Assembly (NCBI GenBank): GCA_039621445.1
Contig: CP154956.1
Location: 34,383,437-34,447,436, forward strand
Source: Euglena gracilis
Taxonomy: Eukaryota > Euglenida > Euglenophyceae > Euglenales
DNA: 64,000 bases
Direction of reading: 5' to 3'
The translations under genes and the position numbers were made by a program. Positions 1 to 9,432 of this stretch are shown here, in pieces (the stretch's first letter is position 1; each line of letters starts with the position of its first letter). The notes below the pieces were generated by a model that was not told the origin of the DNA, ran no database searches, and worked only from the letters and a program-made list of their open reading frames with translations.

Positions 1-173
1 TTTCCTACTTTGCTCAGCATTCCGAGCGGAAATGTGGAGTGGGGGGTAGGGGACCCGAAATAATTCCGGGTACTGACCGTGAAGGCGGATGGGCAGGGGG
101 GGTAAGGTTGATCAGGTCTTACCTCCATCTGTTCATCAGCCCAGAGGTCCGTGCCCTCGGACCTCGGGCTCCC
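1..173 (-). pseudogene. Start of pol of element B1, partial
   Basis: Directly after the gag stop codon (TAG at 176-174) the same reading frame stays open for 57 codons to the edge of the window. It reads as an acidic, proline-rich linker with no recognisable domain. By analogy with the other elements here, it is probably the N-terminal part of Pol, reached by reading through the gag stop. The window ends before any protease or reverse transcriptase could be seen. A chance open stretch of this length is possible, so the assignment is inference from position and frame. Confidence 0.4.
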
Positions 174-2885
174 CTACTCCAAGTCCGAACCGGCCGCATA
201 GCCGGCAACGGACTTTTTGGTGGAATAGATGGAATTCAATGAGCGCACCGCCATTCGGGCCTCATTAAATTCCCCGTCCGAGGTCTCATCCCCCTCCCTG
301 CCCGAAGCCGGGGTGTCCTCCTCCAAACAAGATATCTTGAAACCGACCTTTTGCCGGTTGGAGGAGTAACCACGGTCATCGCGGCGCTTACCGCGATTTC
401 CGTAGCCGGGCCGGGGGGAACGAGATCTGGGACATTTGGATGCGTGGTGATCTTTGGAACCGCAAAGTGAACAACGGGATTTGTGGCGGGATTCCGCATA
501 ACGGGGGGAACGGTATTCCGTTCGACCGTCAAACCGTCGTGGTGAACGGGTTTCCCGTCGACCATGACCGGTGTACCGGGGTTTCCCCGGTGACTCTCGC
601 GAAGAGGATGATCCACTTCGCGAACGAGATCGTGAAGGGTCGCGATTGAAATCCCGTTTTCGGGTAGGGGGTCCAGGTGACCGACCGCGAGAGGGTCCAG
701 GTGACCGACCGCGAGAGGGACGGGTTTCCCGACCATCACGCGATGGTGACTTGGGCCTACTACCGCTAAAGCGGTTCTCCGAAGAACGTGAAACTCCCGA
801 TTGACGTGAAAACGCCGAGGAACCCGATCCCCGTGAGGAGGTCGAGCCCCTTGGGCTTCCAATACGCTTTCGCGCATCGGGATTCGGGCATTCCCGAGAC
901 ATGTGACCAGATTTGTTGCACAAAAAGCACAGTTTATCCGTGCCTTGGTCCGAAGAACGCTGATTCCGCGTTTTCGGTCCCGTGGTGGGTGATCTTGGTG
1001 ACATGGGTGATTTTTGCAACGCATTAACCGCACCCGCAGGGATTCCCGCGGTGGGATGCGTTTGGAAAGCGGACTGTATTTGTCCCAAAACTTGTGTGAG
1101 TTTGAGTTGCTTTGACACATAATTCCAACGTTGGGCAAGAGTCATCTCATGCCCTGCCAACTCCTCGCGATGGATATCCTTCACGAGGGATGGTGTGAAA
1201 TGCAACAAAACCGCATCGAATTGTTCGCGCATTTGCTTCTCGCTAAGTTCATCAACTTCGGAAGCAAGTGCTAACCATTTGGCATACCAAAGGTCAATGG
1301 ATTTCCATTTGCGATCCGATGGCGCGAATTGTCGCCACTTCTTCTCCAGGGTAATCCTGGTGACCAAACTTGAATTGGTTGAAGCGTATTGCTCAACCAG
1401 GTCATCGAATGATACGCCATTACGTATCACCAAATTGCGTGCGCGTTCTCGCTCCTCCCTCGGTAGGCAATCGATGAATTCCATCTTGACTACCTCGGGA
1501 TTCGGGTCTTGGGTGGGTCCCTTTAGTGCCCAATAGTACTCCCAGTCCCGAAAAAATTGTCTCCATGTGGTTGGATCCCCGTCCCATTGAGGCTTCACCT
1601 TGTTCGCGATGGCGATGGTGCCCTTGAAGTCTCTCTGAGTAACCCGCTGACCCTCGGTGGTATTCCAGGGGTTTGGGTCCGGGTAATTCTTTACACCAAA
1701 CGCGTTTCGCGGATTTTCCGCTCCCTGTGTACCCCGTGCAGGATTTCCCGCACAAAGTGTAAGGTTGGCAGGATTTTCCTGCGGGAATTGCGAAAAATTC
1801 GGTGAAATTCTCCCGGTGGGGCGGGTTTCCCGCCTAAAACCCAATGGGTGATGTGGTATTCCAGAACCCGTTGGTGGGTGGTATGATCGAGAATGCGACA
1901 CATGACCAATACCAGGTGTGGGGTGTTGGCTCATTCCTCGTACAAGGTTGGAATGTTGAATTTCTTGGTGGAGACTCGAATTTTCGAGCGGGGGGTCAAT
2001 TTCCTCATCGGAAATGTCGTGCGAAGAGTGAGTTTGTGGTGTGGGCAAATGCAAAGGTGGTACAATTCGCGTTTTCGCGGGTGGTTGTACCAAATTCGCG
2101 GTGAATGTAGGGATTCCTACTCCGGAAATGGTAATTTGAGAACGCGATTCCGGGACATTTGGAATACCAACCGCAGCGCTTACCGCGGTGGATGGTGGCA
2201 CAACCGGTACCGGAGTGGACATTTTATCCAAACTCGCGGACAAGTCATGCACCGTTTCTTCCAAATGTTCCACCAACTGGAATTGGCCGCAAATACGGTC
2301 AACCTCAGTCTCCAAATGCCTAATGTGTTTGCGGTAACGGGAAAAATCTTCCCAGTGTGGGAACTTTTCAGAAACCAAGTGTAATTCTTGGGCAAGATTT
2401 CCTTGGGACTCCTCCACATTCCGGAGTTGACCCGCAAGCGCTTTTACCGCATTTGAAACGGTTTGCAATTGGTGGAGTGGCTTGGTGGGGGTTTCCGCGG
2501 TGGTGCGCGAATTTTCCGCGGTTGGCTTTTCCAACAACGCAGAAATTCGTGCATCCAACCGTGAAACCTCATCTTGCATGGATCGGGCATTCCGATTCAC
2601 CGATTCCTCAAGTTGAATCAAACTTGTGCAAAATGCTTGCAAGGTTTCCTTGTTGTCACCAAGCATTTTGTTGTAAAATGAGCGAAACTCCGGTGATTCG
2701 GATATCCGAGCACGCGAAATGGGGGGTAGTGAGCGGATTTCCGCTACTGTGGTGGACAACAAGGTGCAACGGGTTTGTAATTCCCCAATAGCGGCTTGAA
2801 TACCACTAATGTCGGGAATTCGCTTGGAAAGTGCGGAAACATGCTCCTGCAAACCGACAAAGAAAATTTTGTTCCCCGTACGCAA
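174..2885 (-). pseudogene. gag: B1 gag, capsid and nucleocapsid part
   Basis: This open frame of about 900 codons encodes the central and C-terminal part of a Gag. The first 220 residues are charged and look coiled-coil-like. A capsid-like helical region follows at about residues 425-600, with tryptophans typical of retrotransposon Gag. Near the C-terminus are two CX2CX4HX4C zinc knuckles (CFLCNKSGHMSREC and CSLCGSKDHHASKC), separated by an arginine/serine-rich tract of about 150 residues. These features indicate RNA binding and particle assembly. The first codon is TTG and an in-frame TGA lies just upstream, so this is not a natural start. It is the continuation, after a frame break, of the segment to its right. 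The stop TAG is followed by an open frame. Confidence 0.8.
660..716 (-). repeat. Short tandem repeat in the RS-rich part of B1 gag
   Basis: A 24-bp unit (gtccaggtgaccgaccgcga plus 4 bases) occurs twice in direct succession. It encodes repeated Gly-Arg-Ser-Pro-Gly-Pro in the arginine/serine-rich linker between the two zinc knuckles of Gag. Confidence 0.75.
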
Positions 2886-4217
2886 ATCCAGCTTTTGGAG
2901 GTACGAATTTCACACTTGGAGCAAAAATACTGCCATTGTGCCGCAAATCAGGATGGATTAACCACCTTGAACGCGAAAATCGCGGATTGCGCACAACGGT
3001 TGGATTTCACTCAACAACAAATGCAAACGGACATTGGCGGTATTAATGCAAAATCCGTTGTTGGGCTTCTTGGAAAGAAGTAGTGAGTGTGGCAAAATGC
3101 TCAACCGCGACAAAGTTACTGATTTCCGGCATTTTGGGGGTGGCATTGTGCGCTTGTAACTGCTGCTGCAACTGCAGTAGCATGGTTGAACATGATTCCA
3201 CTTTGCCAAAAAGATGGCTCATACCATCTTGCTCATGCAGAAACTTGGAATCATTCCGCGTTTCCGCTTCATGCAGCATTTCGCTGATTTGTTGGAAATT
3301 TTGTGGAAGTTGGATGCGCAAAATACTGTCAACACTTTCCCGAAAATGCTGAAGGTCTTTCCCCGCATTTTCAAAATTGTGCTGGCAATATTTGCCGATT
3401 TCCTGCAAATAATTCCAGCAACATTCCAGTTTGGTGTTGACAACCCTTTGATTGTCCTCATCAAACTGCAACACTTTGTTGAGCATGGTTGCGCATTCCG
3501 CAACGCATTGGTGGACATGCAAAATTTGCTTGCTAAGCGGGTGATCCGCTGGAAGTTGACCGAGAATTGGGAAAACATCACCGGGGGTGAGGTTATCCCT
3601 CAAATCTTCCTCATAGTCCTCCACAATAGAAACGGCACCAGAGATTTCCGGTACCACCAGACGCATATCTGGGTTCCATGGCAATGCAGGGAAAACCGCA
3701 GCTTCCGCGGGTAATCCCGGCAATGCGCGAAATGGTGTGGGGGGTGGTAATTGAGGGGGGGGTTGTAAAAAACACGGTGTTTCCACCGAGTTGCACTCCA
3801 AAAGGCCCACCGGTGCTTCCACCGGGGATCTTTTGGGTGTGAACAGAGCAAAGGGCAAAAACCCTCACTTTGTTCATGGGTAACATGAGTAACCAAGTGT
3901 GAGGGTGCAAGGGGTTCATCCCCTCGCCGCATCAATGATGGGTGAATCGGGATGGAGGAAGGCATTTTGCAACCTACATCCCGGACAATCAATGACAATG
4001 ATGATGAAGAGGGTTCATTACCCCCATGCAATAATAAAGGCGTTTCGCCTTTTGACAATGACAAATGAGTCAAATTGTCTTCTTCTTGCTTGGGGGGTCG
4101 GGAATTGGAACTTGTTTCATTCAAACCGTTCGAATCCCCGCAATCTTCATCACAATTGCTCAATGAACACATCAACAAGTCATAATCAAATTTGGGGTTG
4201 GGGCTTGTGCTCTGCAT
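2886..4217 (-). pseudogene. gag: B1 gag, N-terminal part, frame-broken
   Basis: The likely start is the ATG at 4217. The first residues (MQSTSPN followed by a Tyr-x-Leu-Leu motif) match the start of the related fragment B2 (MQNTTPN at 18628), which supports the choice. The frame runs to about 3850, where a shift leads into a second frame (3858-3043). That frame has a proline-rich stretch, a conserved MRLVV motif also present in B2, and then a long glutamine- and leucine-rich coiled coil. It stops at 3043, and between 3043 and 2885 the coiled coil is scrambled by a further shift and stops. Together with the downstream segment this forms one Gag of roughly 1,340 codons. At least two frame breaks make it non-functional. 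Confidence 0.7.
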
Positions 4218-4956
4218 CTTTTGAGATGGGTAAAAAGGCAAAAACCCAAAAATTCACACAAATAAGCAGAGAAACAGGGACCAGAAAGGTTGTATCGGCG
4301 ATTACCGAACAGAGCCTTCTGAGACCTGTATCCTTGCTTAAAGGTTGGCTAGGGGCCAGGAACAGTACTTTCACCGTGTTTCACGGCTCAGTACGATCCT
4401 CACCACCAGTCAACCACAGAGTTTCTCTGTGTGGAACGTCTGTGTGGGATCGTTGCCTAAATCTGCTACCAAGTGTATTACCTGGCAGCCTTTCTTTCTG
4501 TAGGATCTTTGACCTATTCTGCTTCCAAGTGTACGTCCAAAGCTTTCCCTTTTCCCCTTTTTGGAACTTTCTGTAAAAGCCTTTCGCTTTCGCCTTGGTG
4601 CGCAGCCTACTTATGGTAGGGAAAAGTCTTTGGAGCAACGAAAAGTGGTTTTCCCCTTTTCTTCCCAATTCCCCAAGAAGCAAAGCACAAAGCAAAGATT
4701 CAGAATTTTTTTCTGAGATCAAAGTCGATTGTTCTGAGGGTTTTTCCCTCTGACAAAACCAATGGTGAAACTTGGAGATTGTGAGAGTAAAGAATACCAC
4801 CTGTGGGGGAAGGAGAGAAAAGTGCTGACGTGTCCAGGGGCAGATCCCAGAAGGGTCTGCCACGATCCTACCAGCTGTGGTTTTCCACAGTGGTGCGACC
4901 GTCACAGAACCCACTCTGCAGATATCCTACAGAGCTGGGACGTGCCCGGTACACAC
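4218..4956 (-). other. B1 leader region, non-coding
   Basis: I see no convincing gene here. It is the 5' leader, and possibly the end of the 5' LTR, of element B1. Two stretches near 4452-4475 and 4508-4530 resemble each other (the first reads ctaaatctgctaccaagtg) and recur in the B2 leader near 18810. On the element strand the first becomes TGGTAGCAGAT, close to the TGGTATCAGAG primer-binding site used by many retroelements for initiator tRNA-Met. The leader ends abruptly at the LTR of A1. Confidence 0.45.
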
Positions 4957-5360
4957 TTTTACCCTGCCCAGGGTGATTTCAATTCCCCTCGCGGCTTGTT
5001 TCAAAAATTGCATTTTCTTTTGTTTTGGTGGGTCTTTTGGGTGAAAACAGGTGAGCTGGGTGGCTCACACCTTTCCTTCAAAATTCACAAGACCAACAGC
5101 ACAATACAATCAGTTCAGCAATTCCAAAACCAGCGCCAATGTAATGAACCACGTACTGTCCAGGTAAGAATGATATTTGCCACCAAGATAATTCAATTCT
5201 TGAACTTGAAACAGACAAAAACAGTGACAGAGCCCTGTGCAGACAATGGGGTCAGCTGATTGTAATTCCTAATAAGATTTTCCTAATCCTAACTGCAGAG
5301 TCATCAGGTTGGGTTGGGTCAGGTTATGTTGTTTTGGGCACTCAGCACCCCTGACTCACA
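4957..5360 (-). repeat. 3' LTR of A1
   Basis: This 404-bp repeat is nearly identical to 16869-17272 (five substitutions). Its outer end starts TGTGAGTC on the element strand, preceded internally by the purine tract gaaggggag. The other end closes with cagggtaaaa rather than the usual CA. Confidence 0.92.
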
Positions 5361-6519
5361 CTCCCCTTCCCGAAGGAGTTGTTTACAACTCTTCACGACT
5401 CCAACAGGAAGGAGTGCGGAGTGCACTCGTTGTGAGGAGGGGCCAGCGAGGGGACCGTTGTGGTTCAGGGTCCCCCCCCCTCAGGGGGCTGTGCCGTTCA
5501 GGTTCGTTTTATGGCCGGGGGGCTGAGTCAAATGTTCTCCTTTGACAGTTGGGTCTGTGCGGGGTCTGGTGTGTTGTCCCCCCCCCCCACCCCGCCTCGG
5601 GCTGTTTGTCGTTGGGGGGGGCAGGCGCCGTTGTGAACCAAGCGCCAGCCATGGTTAAATTTTCAGGAAATTTTTATTCCCTGGCCAGGTGAGTTGTTTT
5701 GTCACGGTCTGGGTCCTAGACAGCCGTTTTCTGTTCGGTTAGCCAATTCGGTGTCTAGGCTTGGTGTCTGTTCGGTGGGGGGTGGGTCCAGCTGGGGTCT
5801 TCCAGCCCCCTCCCCCCCCCCCCAGGCCAAGCGGTCAGGCTCCGGCCGGGGCCGAATTTTAATCAAAATGAGGTGAAGGCTGGGTTTCGGTTAAAAATCA
5901 GGCTGGGTCAAGGACAATGTTTTTTTTTGTATTTTTGTTGTTTTTCTGGGGGGTAGGCTGGTTTGTGCGAGGTCAGGTGCTGTGGAGGGTCCCCGCCCCC
6001 CCCCCCCCCCAGGCCGGTGGCCCGGGGTCGGCCAGGTTCGAGTTTTTTTCGTCAAAGTCAGGTTCCCCTTCCACCGTTTGCCCAGTTTGGCTGGCTGCTA
6101 CGGTTGGGGTTGAGGGCTGTGCTTTGTTTTTTTACAGGTAGGCTGGCCAAGTTCAGGGGGGTAGGTTCGTTCTCCACGGGGGGGTCCCAACCCACAACAA
6201 CAACGATGAAGAATTGAAGAATGGATTGATTGGCAGAAGAGAGGTACTTGAGGTCAGTGAATTCGGGTCGGGTCCGGTCTTGTTCAGGTCCGTTGGGCTG
6301 GTTCGAGTCGAGCTGGCCAGCGGTTCAGGTTCAGGTGGGCTGGCCAGGGGGCTGCCCAGGCCCGTTTTGTCGTTTTCAGTCAGGCAGGTTTTGTCAGTGG
6401 TGTGCAGGTTCAAGTCGATAGAGGTTAATGCTGGTGGTAGAACTGGGGTTGGCTTCCAGGTCATTGGGACTGGCGACGTGGCGGTGTGTGCAAGGGAGCG
6501 CAGGGGTATGTGACACGTG
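5361..6519 (-). other. A1 3' untranslated region with polypurine tract
   Basis: About 1.16 kb lies between the pol stop and the 3' LTR. The polypurine tract (gggaaggggag on the element strand, 5361-5371) abuts the LTR and would prime plus-strand synthesis. The rest carries long homopolymer tracts, written as C runs on the + strand at 5580-5590, 5812-5823 and 5998-6010, and no protein-coding signal. The same region follows pol in A2 (20834-21986) and, split by the LINE, in A3. Confidence 0.75.
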
Positions 6520-9420
6520 TCACTCCATCCCATCAAGCAACTCTCTCACATCCACAGCCAAGTCCAGTTCCTTGCAATATTGGACCACATCTTTGTTTGT
6601 TCGGAGGAGGAAGTGGTTCAGGGGTTCCCACTGAGTGTCAGACGGGTCCCAGTTTTTCCACTGAATCAAAAATTGAAGTTTTCCGTCTTTTCTGCGGTGG
6701 TTCAGCACTTTGTCAACCTCCCATTCGTCAGGTCCGACCTGCAACTCCTGTGCCTTGCCCGACCAAAAGTAGAGGGGGACAGGGGTTGTGTTGTGGAGGT
6801 CCTCCACGTGGGGTTTGAGTTGAGAACGGTGGGCAGGTTGTCGGTTTCCAGGTCGAAGTTCAACCACGTAGGAGTGTTGTCCCACTCTTTCCAACACCAC
6901 TGCAGGTCCTTTCCACTTCGGTTCGAGTTTGTCGGTGCAAGGTTGTTTTTCGGGTTGATACCAGACTTTGGAACCGATTTCCAAGGCAGGTGGTTCTCTG
7001 CGTTTTTGGTTCACCGTTTCAGCCCGTTCACGCTGTTTTTCGTTCAAGACCAGACTCACCCACTGGTCTTGTTCCTTCATCCTTTCCAAGAACGCTGTGG
7101 CCCCTTCCGCTTCCTTTTGTGGTTGGTATGGCAAACCCGCCAACGGTCTGTGCCTGCCAAACACAATTTCGTACGGTGACAATCCCGTTTCACCTGGGAC
7201 GTCGTGTAGGGCCCTCAAGGCGTTCGGTAGGAGTTCAACCCAGGGTACCCCTTTTTCAGCAGCCAGTTTTGCCAGTTTTCGGAGGACTTGTTGACCCGCT
7301 ACCTCAGCCCGTCCGTTGGCTTGGTGGTGGTACGCCTGCCCGTACGCCACACGGACCCCGTGGGCAGCACACAGTGTTTTCCACCAACCGGCTGTGAAGT
7401 GGGAGCCCCGGTCGGAGCTCACCACCGAGGGTATCCCAAAAATTCCCCACTGTTTGTACATTTCCTTTCCAACCTTTTCTGCTGTGAGTCCCTTGGCCAG
7501 GTGGGGGGTTGCAACCATCCACCCACTCAGCCTGTCCACACACAACGCCAACGTGTCGTATTTTTTCCCTTCAAAGGTGGTTTCAGGTAGAGAGAACAAA
7601 TCGATGGCAACACTGTCCATCAGGTGTGCAGGAATCGGTGTCGGTTCGACGGGGCACTTGTATGGTAAGTGGCTGGGTTCTGTTGCTTGGCAGGTTTCAC
7701 ACATGGTCATCATTTTGCCTGTCAGTTTTTTTGCATCCTGGTGGTCCGCAAATACAAACCACCTTCCCATCTGGTCCCACAGTCGGGCTGACCCTGGGTG
7801 CCCGGCTGTTTCGTGATGTTCCGGAATTACGTTTCCAGTCAACCCACTTGGTACACACAGGAGTCCGTTTTTGTAGAGCCTGCGGTTATCGAATCGGTAC
7901 CCGTCAGGCCAGTTTTTGAACCCCGTTCCCTTCAGGTCCTTGAGCACAGGTCCCCACCTTGGGCAGCTTTCGTACTCGTTCTTCCATTCCCTGTCCATCA
8001 CCCCTTTCGGTTCCCCCTGTTGAAGCTCCGGGGCGTGCACTCCCCTTGATGGAGGTTTAACGGGTGTCCCCGTTGAGGATGACGCACCTTGCGCGTCCTG
8101 TTGTTTTGTTGAGTCTGTTGTTGTTAGGGGTTCCACAGGGTCCTCTTCCAGGGGTCTTCGCCTTGGTGGGTCTTCCTCAGTGGATGGTCCCTCGGCCGTG
8201 TTTGAGTTTTCTGGGGTTTTTTTTTTTGGTTGGTCTGGTCGGATCAGGTTTCCTGCCTCATCCGTGGTCTCCCTTGGCGTTGCCTCAGCCAGTTTTTTGC
8301 TCGGTTCCACCACAGTCGTTTCCTTCACAGCCCATTTCTTTGTCGTTCTTGCAGGTTTTTGAGGTATTTTTGAAATTTTTTGAGGGGTGTCATCATTCTC
8401 TGTTGAACCAGGCACTGTGGGCGAATCTTCACCCGTTTTGGCTCCCCCCCTTGTTGTGACGGCCACAGTGACGGGTTCTTGAAGTTGTTTTTGTGCCTGT
8501 GCCAGGTCTGCCACGTTGATCACCATACAAGTTTTCTGTTCTTTTTCCTCCTGTTTAATGATTTCTTTCATAAGTCGGTCGTCTTCCTCGCTTCCGTGGA
8601 TACTCACGTCTGAGAATGCCTGTGAGGCGGGGTAGGCCCACCTACTCAAAGCATCCGCGACCGTGTTGTCTTTGCCAGGTACGTATGCAACGGTTATGTC
8701 GAACCGCGAAAGCAGTTCGTGCCACCTAGCCCTACGTCCAGCTGGTCCACTGGGGGTGTCCAGCGCCTCCGTTGCCCATGCCTCAATGGACTTGTGGTCC
8801 GTCAACACCAGTACCGGTTGCATTCCTATCCAGGAAGCCCATTTTTGCAGGGCCAGGATCACTGCATAGGTCTCCTTCTCCCTAGGAGACCACGAGCGAA
8901 CCTGCCCAGGTGTCAGTTTTCGTGAACAGAAAGCTACGGGTACTGTTTTTTTGGTCATGGCTGTTGTTGGGTCTGGTTTCTCTGCTGTGTCCTCCGCAAA
9001 TTGTTCCAGAGCCGCACCCACGGCTCTGCCACTGGCATCCACCCTGAGTTTGAATGGTTTGTCCGGGTTCACTGTTTGCAGTTTCAGACTTCCGAGCAGT
9101 TTTTCTTTGATGGTCTGAAAAGCTGTTCTTTCTTTTTCACCGAAAAACACAGGTGTCAGGCTTCCTTTCTTTCCTTGTCCCTTTTTCACTTTCAGTTTTT
9201 CAATTAGGTCTGCAGCCAATTCCGCATACCCTGGGATGTATGAGGCATAATAGTTTGTGAATCCCAGGAATGCCCGCAGGGCTGCGACCGTTTTGGGTTC
9301 CTCCCATTTTTCCAAGGCCATCAGTTTCCCAGGTGCTGGTTTTCGTTGTCCACCACCGAGCACGTGTCCACAGAATTCCACCTCTTTCACAAAAAAATTG
9401 CATTTCTTGATGTCTGCCAC
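6520..9420 (-). CDS. pol: A1 pol part 3: RT end, RNase H, integrase, chromodomain
   Basis: These 966 codons continue the same frame as the upstream pol segment, after a single nonsense codon (AAA to TAA) at 9435-9433. The first 60 residues are the end of the reverse transcriptase (LRAFLGFTNYY). RNase H spans about 118-260 with VDASG, EKETYA, TDHKS and TVADALSR supplying the four acidic residues. A 200-residue low-complexity linker follows. Integrase has an HHCC zinc site near 535-580 and the DDE triad (IDLFSL, SSDRGSH, GRAEVAG) between about 605 and 705. The C-terminus (about 895-955) is a chromodomain with WEVDKVL and IQWKNWDPSDTQWEP. Chromodomains bind methylated histone tails and steer integration. 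It ends in TGA. Confidence 0.93.
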   Translation of the reverse strand: MADIKKCNFFVKEVEFCGHVLGGGQRKPAPGKLMALEKWEEPKTVAALRAFLGFTNYYASYIPGYAELAADLIEKLKVKKGQGKKGSLTPVFFGEKERTAFQTIKEKLLGSLKLQTVNPDKPFKLRVDASGRAVGAALEQFAEDTAEKPDPTTAMTKKTVPVAFCSRKLTPGQVRSWSPREKETYAVILALQKWASWIGMQPVLVLTDHKSIEAWATEALDTPSGPAGRRARWHELLSRFDITVAYVPGKDNTVADALSRWAYPASQAFSDVSIHGSEEDDRLMKEIIKQEEKEQKTCMVINVADLAQAQKQLQEPVTVAVTTRGGAKTGEDSPTVPGSTENDDTPQKISKIPQKPARTTKKWAVKETTVVEPSKKLAEATPRETTDEAGNLIRPDQPKKKTPENSNTAEGPSTEEDPPRRRPLEEDPVEPLTTTDSTKQQDAQGASSSTGTPVKPPSRGVHAPELQQGEPKGVMDREWKNEYESCPRWGPVLKDLKGTGFKNWPDGYRFDNRRLYKNGLLCVPSGLTGNVIPEHHETAGHPGSARLWDQMGRWFVFADHQDAKKLTGKMMTMCETCQATEPSHLPYKCPVEPTPIPAHLMDSVAIDLFSLPETTFEGKKYDTLALCVDRLSGWMVATPHLAKGLTAEKVGKEMYKQWGIFGIPSVVSSDRGSHFTAGWWKTLCAAHGVRVAYGQAYHHQANGRAEVAGQQVLRKLAKLAAEKGVPWVELLPNALRALHDVPGETGLSPYEIVFGRHRPLAGLPYQPQKEAEGATAFLERMKEQDQWVSLVLNEKQRERAETVNQKRREPPALEIGSKVWYQPEKQPCTDKLEPKWKGPAVVLERVGQHSYVVELRPGNRQPAHRSQLKPHVEDLHNTTPVPLYFWSGKAQELQVGPDEWEVDKVLNHRRKDGKLQFLIQWKNWDPSDTQWEPLNHFLLRTNKDVVQYCKELDLAVDVRELLDGME

Positions 9421-9432
9421 GTGTTGCTGTTT

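Noticed and set aside
5361-6519. Several short + strand open frames rich in Val, Gly, Phe and Pro
   Set aside because: They follow the homopolymer-rich 3' UTR of A1, recur at the same places in A2 for composition reasons, and show no domain.
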